Part shown: in pieces, positions 56,901-64,000 of the stretch
Position numbering within the stretch: the first letter of the stretch is position 1
Layout of the letters: each line of letters starts with the position of its first letter
Origin: Skermanella pratensis
GTDB taxonomy: Bacteria > Pseudomonadota > Alphaproteobacteria > Azospirillales > Azospirillaceae
Assembly: GCF_008843145.1 (NCBI RefSeq)
Contig: NZ_CP030265.1
Location: 4,767,001 to 4,831,000 of the forward strand
Direction of reading: 5' to 3'
Length of the DNA: 64,000 nucleotides
Notes under the pieces: model-generated
Seen by the model: only the letters and a program-made list of their open reading frames with translations
Databases searched by the model: none
Told to the model about the DNA's origin: nothing
Program-made: the position numbers and the translations under genes

Positions 56901-59900
56901 GTCGGCGTTCAGCGTGAGCCTCGCGCCGGTGTCCAGGGTGACCGTCCGGCCGACGGAGTCGGCGATCCCGTTGACCGCGGTCACCGTCAGCCGGTCGCCC
57001 TGGTTGATGTCGGTGTCGTTCGCCAGAACGCCCAGGGTCGGCACCGACAGGATGGCCTTCTCGGTCACCGTCGCGCTGTCGGCGACCGCCGTCGGGCGGC
57101 CGTTGACCCCGGTGATCGTGATGGTCGCCCGGCCCACAGCGGTCCCGCCGAAGCCGTCCGCGACCGTGTAGGTGAAGCTGTCCGTCGTGGTCTGGCCGGA
57201 GCCGAGCGTGTTGAACGCGCCGTTGGGATCGTAGACGTAGGAGCCGTCCACCGCGACCGTCAGCCGCGCGCCCGAGGCGAGGATGACGGCGTTGGCGACG
57301 TCGGCGGCCGACCCGTTGACCGCGGTCACCCGCCGGGCGCCGTCGCCGCTGTCGGCATCCGTGTCGTTGGCCAGCAGGCCGGCCGCGCCGGTCGCGGTGA
57401 CGACCTGCGACGCGGTCGTCGCCGCGCTGTCCGCGACCGCCGTCGGCGCGTTGTTGACGCCGGTGATGGTGAGCGTGACCGTCGCGGTCGAGGTGGCGCC
57501 GGCGGTGTCCCGGACCGTGTAGGTGAAGCTGTCGGTCCGGCTCTGCCCCTGGGCGAGGTCGCGGAACGCGCCGTTGGTGTCGTAGCGGTACGATCCCTCG
57601 GCGTTCATCAGCAGCCTGGCGCCCGAGGCAAGCGTGATGGTCTGGCCGACATTGGCGGTCTGGCCGTTGACCGCCGACACGGTCAGGGTGTCGCCCGTGT
57701 CGATGTCGGTGTCGTTGACCAGCACGCCGATGCCGGCGACGTTGAACACGCTGTTCTCGGTCAGGACGGCCGTGTCGGCGACCGCGGCCGGAGCGTCGTT
57801 GACGCCGCGGACGGTGACGGTGGCGGTCGCCGAGGCCGTGGCTCCGGCCGCGTCGCGGACCGTGTAGCTGAAGCTGTCCGTCGCGGTCGAACCGGCGGGC
57901 AGCCTGTCGTACCGCCCGTTGGGATCGTAGCTGTAGGAGCCATCGGCGTTCAGCCGCAGCAGCGCGCCCGACGGCAGGGTGATCTGGCGTCCGACCGCGT
58001 CGGTCGCCCCGTTGACCGCCGCGACCCGGAGAGTGTCGCCCATGTCGGGATCACGGTCGTTCGCCAGCAGGCCGGGCGCATCGCCGGTCAGCCGGGTGTT
58101 GGCCGCGACGCCCAGGACGTCGGCGGTCGCCACGGGGGTGTCGTTTACGCCGGTGACGGTGAGCGTCACCGTCGCGGTGGCGGTCCCGCCGGCGCTGTCG
58201 CGGACCGTGTAGGTGAAGCTGTCGGTCCCGGTCGCTCCCGCCGCCAGCGCCGCGAAGGCACCGTTGGCGTCGTAGCTGTAGGAACCGTCGGCGTTCACCG
58301 TCAGCAGGGCGCCGGACGGCAGGGTGAAGGCCCGGCCCACCCGGGCGGCCGATCCCTCGACCTCCGAGACGCTCAGGCTGTCGCCCGAGTCCACGTCGCG
58401 GTCGTTGGCCAGCAGGCCGGCGGAGGCCGCGACCGACAGGGTCCCGCTCTGCCCCACCGCGCCGGTGTCCGCCGATCCGGTCGGCAGGTCGTTGACCGGC
58501 GTGATCGCGATGGTGGCGGTCGAGGCGGCCAAGTTCGGCGTGCCCCGGACCGTGTCGACCATGACGTAGCGGAGCGTGGCGGCGGTGTCGCGGTCGGACT
58601 CGGGGGTGAAACGCAGGTCGGCGACGCCGGCGGTCAGCGGGATCACCGTGCCCGAGGCGCCCAGGACGATGACCGTGCCGTCGGCCAGGGTCAGGGTGCC
58701 GCCGGAAGCCGACAGGATGCGGATCGCGTTGGGCGAATGGCCGTCGCCGTTGGGCACGACCGACGGCACCAGCCTGATGTTGGCGGCACCCGGGGCGGCG
58801 CTGTCCTCGGGCAGGAACAGCGTCGTGTTGTCGGTGGCGATCGCCGTGATGTCGCCGCCGGCCACCGGCGGCTGCGCGGTGGACACGGTGAGGGCGATGG
58901 TGGCCGACGTGTCGGCGGTGCGGCTGTCGCCGTCGGAGACGAAGACCTGGAGCGACGGCGCGGTCGCTCCGGCGGTCATGGTGAACCTGATGGTCTCCAG
59001 AGTCGCGGTGACATCGGCCGGGCTGCCGGTGACCGTGATCCGGCCGTCGGTCCCGATGGCGACGGTCGCCGAACCGGACGCCGTCGCCTCGACCGTGCCG
59101 CCGGCCGGAACGAGCGTCGCGGTGACCGCGGCGCTGTCCGCGTCGGATATCGAGAAGCCGTGCAGTTCCATCGGGACGCCCGCGATCGCCGTGCCGCCGG
59201 CCGGCAGCGTGACCTGGGACGGCGACACGATGGTGACCGGCAGCGTGGCGGTGACGTCGGGCGAGACCGGGTCGGAGTCGCCGGCGGTCAGGGTCACGCT
59301 GCCGGCCGCGGCGCCGGCCGCGGGCGTGAAGGTCAGGCCCGACAGCGTCGCGTTGACGTCCTCCTTGGTGCCGGACACGGTCAGGCGCCCGTCGGCGCCC
59401 GCCGTCACCACGGCGCTGCCGGCCGCGACCAGAGCTACGGTGCCGCCGCTGGGCGCCACGGTGACCGTCAGGTTCGCATCGTCGAAGTCGGCGACGGAAA
59501 TGCCGGGTATCGCACCGGTCTGGCCGGCGGTGACGTGGATGTCCGCCGCGGCCGGAAGGGTGAGCACCGGCGGATTGACCAGGGCGATCGACAGGGTCTC
59601 GTCGATCGCGGCCAGCGACGGGTCGGTGAAGTCGATCTGGATCCGCAGCGAGGCCCCGGTCGCCCCCTGGGTGCCGTTGAAGGTCATCCCCGCCAGCGCG
59701 CTGTTGATGTCGCTGGACTTGCCGATCAGGGTGAAAAGCCCGCCGCCCAGGTCCGCGACCGCGGCGCCGCCCTGGGCGGCCAGCACCGGCAAGCCGTTGG
59801 TGGCGGTCAGGCGGACCGTGATCAGCTCGGTGCCGGCGTCGCTGAGCGCGATGCCGGCCAGGGGCGCCGCGGTGCCGGCGGCCAGCACGACGCCGTCCGA

Positions 59901-62900
59901 CGGAAGCTGCAGTTCGACCGTGCCGGTGATCGTGATCGACAGGGTCGCCTGCGCGTCGGCGGTACGGCTGTCGCCGTCGCTGACGCTCAGCACGATGCCG
60001 GCGCCGGATCCCGCGCGGCCCGCGGTGAAGGTCAGCCCGGCCAGGGTGGAGTTCACCGTGGCGACCGCGCCGGTGATGGCGACGGTGCCGTCGGACGCGG
60101 TCGAGACGGTGGCGCCGGCCGCCGCGGCGGCCGCCAGGGTGCCGCCGGTCGGAGCCAGCGTGACGGTGACCTCGCCCAGGTCGGCGTCGGCGACCGTGAT
60201 GCCGGTCAGCGACACCGTGGTCCCCGCCACGACCGAGGGCTGGCCCGGCAGGTCCAGGGTCGGCGCGTTCAGGATCGTGAAATCCACCGTCGTCGTGGGA
60301 TCGGGCGTCAGCGCGTCGCGGTCGGTGGTCAGCACCTGGACGCTGCCGGCGGTCGAGCCGATAGTGCCGGTGAAGGTCAGCGAGGCGAGCGAGGCGTTGA
60401 GGTCGGCGATGGTGCCGGTCAGGCGAAGGGTCGTGTCGTTCGGCCGGGTCAGCACGGCCGAACCGACCGCGTCGATGCCGATCTGGCCGTTGGTCGGGAC
60501 CAGGGTGACCTGGAGCTCCGCCGTGTCGAAATCGCCGACCGTGAGGCCGGGAACCGCCTGGGGCACGCCCGCCAACACGGTCTGGGCCGTGGGGACGGTG
60601 CTTTCCGGGCTGGAAACGACGTCGATGCTCAGCAGATCGCTGTCGTCGGCGGTCAGGTCGTCGGCATCGGCGGTGGTGATCAGCAGGCTGGCGCCGAGCA
60701 CGTTGCGCTGGGCCGTGAACTCCAGCGAGGCCAGCACCTGGTTGACGTCGGCCACCGTGCCGGCGACCTGGACCCGGTCGCCGGACAGGCTGGTGACGGT
60801 CGTGGAGCCGAACTGGGTCACCGAGACGGTGCCCTGGCTCGGCGTCAGCGTGACGGTCACCCTGCCGCTGTCGGTGTCGGCGACGCTGATGCCGAAGATC
60901 TCGCTCGACACGCCGGCGACCACGGTCGGGCGCGCCGGCAGGGTGTTCTCCGGCGCCGACAGGATCGAGAGCGCCAGACGGCCCGCGGCATCGGCGGTGG
61001 CCGCGTCGCCGTCGGAGACCGCTACGTCGATCGCGCCCGTTGCGCTGCCGAAGGCTCCGGTGAAGCGCAGGCTGGCGAGCGTGGCGTTGACGTCGGCGAC
61101 GCTGCCGGTGACCGACAGGACGTTGCCCGATGCGGTGATCGAGGCCGGGCCGGTCAGGGCGACCGAGCCGTTGACCGGGGTCAGCGAGACGGTGACCGTG
61201 GCGCTGTTGCCGTCGGCGACGGCGATCCCGGTGATGGCGGCGGCTGTGCCGGCCAGGACGCTGGCGGTGCCCGGCAGGGTGATCTGGGGAGCGGCGGGAT
61301 CGTCGTTCAGGATCACGCCGAACGCGGCGTCGACGACCAGCGCCGCCGAGGCGGTCGGGTTGGACAGCACGACGCCGAAGGTCTCGTCCGCCTCGATGGC
61401 CTGGTCGCCGGCGACCGACACGGTGATGGTCTTCACGGTCTCGCCGTCGGCGAAGCTCACCGTACCGCCCGGCAGGGCGCCGCCGAAATCGTCTGCGTCC
61501 AGGCTGTCGGTTCCGGTGACCTGCCAGTCGACGCTCAGCGCGCCGGACAGGTTGCCCGACCGGGTCACGGTGAAGCTGTAGGCGGTGGTGCCGGCATCGC
61601 CCTCCGACTTGGCGGCGTCGGCCGCAGCGATGGCGAGGCGCGACGGCACCACGATGCCCACGGTGGCCTGGTCGACCTGGATGCCGAGATTGGTGCCGGT
61701 GAAGCTGTCCACCGCGCTGGTCAGCCCGCTGCCCGCGGTGCCTTCCTGCAGGGCGGTCGCGGCTCTGCCCTGGGCCACCACCTGGGCCTGGGTGATGCGG
61801 GTCAGGTTCTCCAGCGTGTCGCCCGAGCTTCCGCTCGTCGCGGTGTCCACGGCGCCGTTGCTGGCGCCGATCACCCGGGCGGCGTCGGCCGCGACCGCGG
61901 CGACCCGGGCGGCGTCGATGCCGGGCAGCCGGGCGGCGGCGTTACGCAGCACGGCCTCGATGACCGGAGGCGAGGACAGGTGGATCTTGGTGCCGGACGG
62001 CAGGGCCGACACGGTCTCGGCCAGCGCCGCCAGCACCGCGCGGCCGGCGTCGCCCGAGTTGACCGGCGTGCTGGCGGCCCCCGCGAGCACCGAGCTGCCC
62101 TGGACCAGCAGGTTGGCGATCTTTGCCTGGGCGGCGACGGCGACCGCGATCTCCGCGGCGGAGCGCCCCGCCGTGGTCGCCTCGACGATCGGGTCGTAGG
62201 TCAGCAGGTCGATCCCGCCGTCGATCCCGAGCGCCGACCTGACGACTGTCTGGGCCGCCGCGATCCGGGAGTCGGTGGCATCCAGGCCGGCGATGCCGAC
62301 CAGCAGCGTGGTCAGCGGATTGATCACCTTGGCCCGCGGCGGCGCCTCGAAGATGCCCTTGAACTCCAGCCCGGTGGAGATGTCGCGGCCGCCGATCAGG
62401 ATGTAGGGGCCGCTGCCGCCCAGGATCTCGAAGTTGCCCGAGCCGTCGGTGATCGAGAAGGACTCGCCCTCGTCCAGGACGCTGTTGCGGTTGGCGTCGG
62501 CGAACACGGTGCCGCCGGTGATGTAGCCGTCGACCACCACGCCCTTGAAGGTGTTGACGATGACGTTGCCGGTTCGCAGCGCGCCCAGGTTCCGGGCCGC
62601 GTTGTTGCCCGCCGCGTCCTGGATCCTGCCGCCGTTCAGGTTGATGTTCTGGCTGACCGAGATGCCGTCCTTGTCGGCGTCCGCCGGGGTGACGGTATAG
62701 GCGAAGGTCAGCGTGTCGGCGGACTGGCCGGCCACCTCGACCAGCTCGGCGAAGCGGGTGGTCCTGCCGATGGTCAGCGCCAGGCGCGGCGTGCCGAGGT
62801 TGGTCCGGTCGATCGCCTCGCTGAACCGGACGGTGAAGGTCAGGGTGTCGCCGTCCACGTAGTTGCCCGCCTCGGGGACCGTGACCGACACGATGGCGGG

Positions 62901-64000
62901 CGGCGTCACGTCGCGGTCGTCGTCCAGGATCGTGCCCCGGGCTGTTTCTCGCTGGAAGACGATCTTGCCGCCGGAGAGGCTGGTGGCGACGCCGGTGACC
63001 GAGAAGGTGAAGGTCTCGTCCGGCTCCACCACGCTGTCGGCGGCGACCGTGACGGTGACGTCCACGAAGCTGGCGCCCGACGCCAGCGTCGCCTTGCCGA
63101 ACGGCAGCCCGCCGACGAAATCGTCGCGGTTGGCCTGGCCGTTGTTGCGGGTCGGTTCGTCGATCTGCCAGTCGACTTCCGTCCGGGCGCTGGTGTCGCC
63201 GGTCCGGGTGATGCGGAAGGTCAGCACGGTGTTGCCGGCGGTGCCCTCGCTGGCGACGGCGGCGACCGGCACCACGTCGAGCCGCTGGACCGCGGTCACG
63301 GCGATGGCGACGGCCTGCGCGGCCACGGAACCGCCGTCGGACACGCTGTAGACCAGCGTGCCGGCATCGCCGCTGAAGCCGGCCGGCGGCGTGTAGGTCA
63401 GGTTGGCGAGCTGGGTCGCGGTCAGCAGCGCGCCTACCGGCACGACCGCCCCGTCGGCGGTCCTGACGGTGCCGGCGGACGGCAGCGCCGTGACCGTGAT
63501 GGTCAGCGGGGCGCCTTCCGCATCGACCGGCCGCGTGATGCTCAGGCCGATGGCCGAGCTGTCCTGGTCGATCGTCACGATCTTGTCCGGCTGCAGGACG
63601 GGGCCGTTGTTGCGGCCTTCCACCGTGATGAACAGGGTTGCGGTCGAGGTCAGGCCCCCGGCGTCGACGATGGTGTAGCGCACCTGCTCGACCACGCTCT
63701 GCCCGGCGTTGAGCCCGACATAGGCGCCGTTGGGGTCGAACGCGACGCTGCCGTTCTGGCGGATCGTGACCTGGCCGCCGCCGGCCAGCGTGATCGCCCG
63801 GCCGACGCTGGAGGCGAGGCCGTTCACCGCGCTGACGACGCGGGTGTCGCCGATGTCCGGATCGGTGTCGTTGGACAGCAGCCCCCGGGCGGCGGTGAGG
63901 GAGAAGGCGCTGCTCTCGCCGGTGGAGACCCGGTCGTCCGCCGCGGCCGGCGCGTCGTTCACGTTCTCCACGGTCAGGATGAAGATGTCGGACGCGCTGG
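53935..64000 (-). CDS. Giant multi-repeat surface adhesin (5' partial; apparent 3' frameshift)
   Basis: More than 3300 residues; the frame is open past the window edge. Order from N to C in the window: a VCBS-like domain; a cadherin-like domain; a Calx-beta domain (about 63280-62920); an Ig/SwmB-like domain (SVTVPEAGNYVDGDTLTFTV); a helical region with FADANRNSVLDEGES; a second Calx-beta (about 61640-61300); seven divergent repeats; a bridging domain; ten VCBS-type repeats of 115 residues (LLANDTDVDAGTVLTVSAV, GSYVYDPNGRF); and two putative-Ig domains with WLKFDAGTGTFSGTP. As read it stops at 54033. One more C in the coding-strand run CCCC (complement at 54142-54145) restores PEAAPANGQR and an ordered helical end (DDLLTEGMALLESLLKAAG) to a stop at 53935. 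Many Asp residues suggest Ca2+ binding and secretion by a TolC-dependent route. Confidence 0.9.
55031..58490 (-). repeat. Tandem array of ten 345-nt VCBS-type repeats inside the adhesin gene
   Basis: Ten units of about 345 nt (115 codons), each beginning near NDxPxAVADxxxVTE and containing the GSYxYDPNG element. The units nearest the 3' end (about 55100-55990) are nearly identical in DNA. For example, GACCGCGGACACCGTCAGCACG starts at 55239 and 55584, and a variant starts at 55929, each 345 nt apart. Confidence 0.9.
58880..61295 (-). repeat. Tandem array of seven divergent repeats inside the adhesin gene
   Basis: Seven units of about 115 codons with the pattern LPxxxxVxAGxxxxxxGIxVxDxD, then VTxxLxPxxG, then LxxTGSxADVNxxLAxLxFT. 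They diverge strongly in sequence, unlike the near-identical VCBS units at the other end, so this array is older. Confidence 0.8.

Noticed and set aside
55031-61295. CRISPR array or other non-coding tandem repeats
   Set aside because: The periodicity is 345 nt, in frame, with protein-level conservation; these are adhesin domains.
58576-61581. 1001-residue plus-strand frame opposite the adhesin
   Set aside because: Periodic Val/Ala/Ser/Pro-rich antisense of the repeat array; no start signal or recognisable domain.

Overview
The window is a GC-rich chromosomal segment. Its gene content points to an alphaproteobacterium of the Rhodospirillales, most likely Azospirillum- or Skermanella-like. The evidence is the block bamE / cytochrome bc1 chaperone / yceD / rpmF / plsX / fabH / ihfA / merR / tRNA-Pro beside a K+-independent H+-pyrophosphatase, a GapR-type protein, and a PEP-CTERM/exosortase A locus. 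The genus is inferred from gene order and composition, not from a search.

Layout. 1-9.0 kb: an exosortase locus. It holds exosortase A fused to an EpsI domain (5' end outside the window), a small membrane protein, a lipoprotein trypsin-like protease, a GT39-type membrane glycosyltransferase, an HI0933-type flavoprotein, a PEP-CTERM substrate behind a textbook sigma-54 promoter, a ThiF-nitroreductase fusion (Rv1355c-like) and a PEP-CTERM-associated acyltransferase related to autoinducer synthases. 9.7-15.3 kb: pxpA, a cluster of palindromic repeats, a membrane protein, gapR, a histidine kinase, a response regulator and a short MalT-like LuxR regulator. 15.4-20.1 kb: a complete branched-chain amino-acid-type ABC importer. 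20.1-21.1 kb: a Phd/PIN toxin-antitoxin pair behind a 52-nt near-perfect palindrome, then an IS5-type transposase scar. 21.2-25.6 kb: a hydratase/mmsA pair, glutathione peroxidase, a coiled-coil membrane protein and a FliL-like protein. 25.9-33.4 kb: hppA and the conserved housekeeping block ending in tRNA-Pro(GGG). 33.7-38.9 kb: cutA, an MFS transporter, metY, a CoA-binding protein and moeA. 38.9-41.0 kb: a lower-GC island with toxin-antitoxin-like genes and about 1 kb without a recognisable gene. 41.0-46.6 kb: an opp-type peptide ABC importer. 46.9-51.1 kb: phospholipase D-VTT fusion, an EEP phosphatase/nuclease, an LPG-synthase-like membrane protein and a TusA-like protein. 51.1-64.0 kb: a periplasmic adaptor, a TolC-type outer-membrane lipoprotein and a giant repeat adhesin (more than 3300 residues, 5' end outside the window), all on the minus strand.

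How it works together. The first 9 kb look like one functional unit: the exosortase processes PEP-CTERM proteins at the envelope, the glycosyltransferase fits the polysaccharide side, and transcription of the substrate should depend on RpoN. The acyltransferase and ThiF-nitroreductase genes may form a small-molecule pathway attached to this locus, and are the best candidate here for an undescribed system. The giant adhesin with its TolC and adaptor genes is a second surface system.

Quality warning. Four genes (PEP-CTERM protein, oppF, oppB, giant adhesin) each carry an apparent -1 frameshift at a G or C homopolymer. In every case adding one G/C restores a family-typical protein or end. Systematic homopolymer undercalling is the simplest explanation, so these genes should not be called pseudogenes without checking reads.
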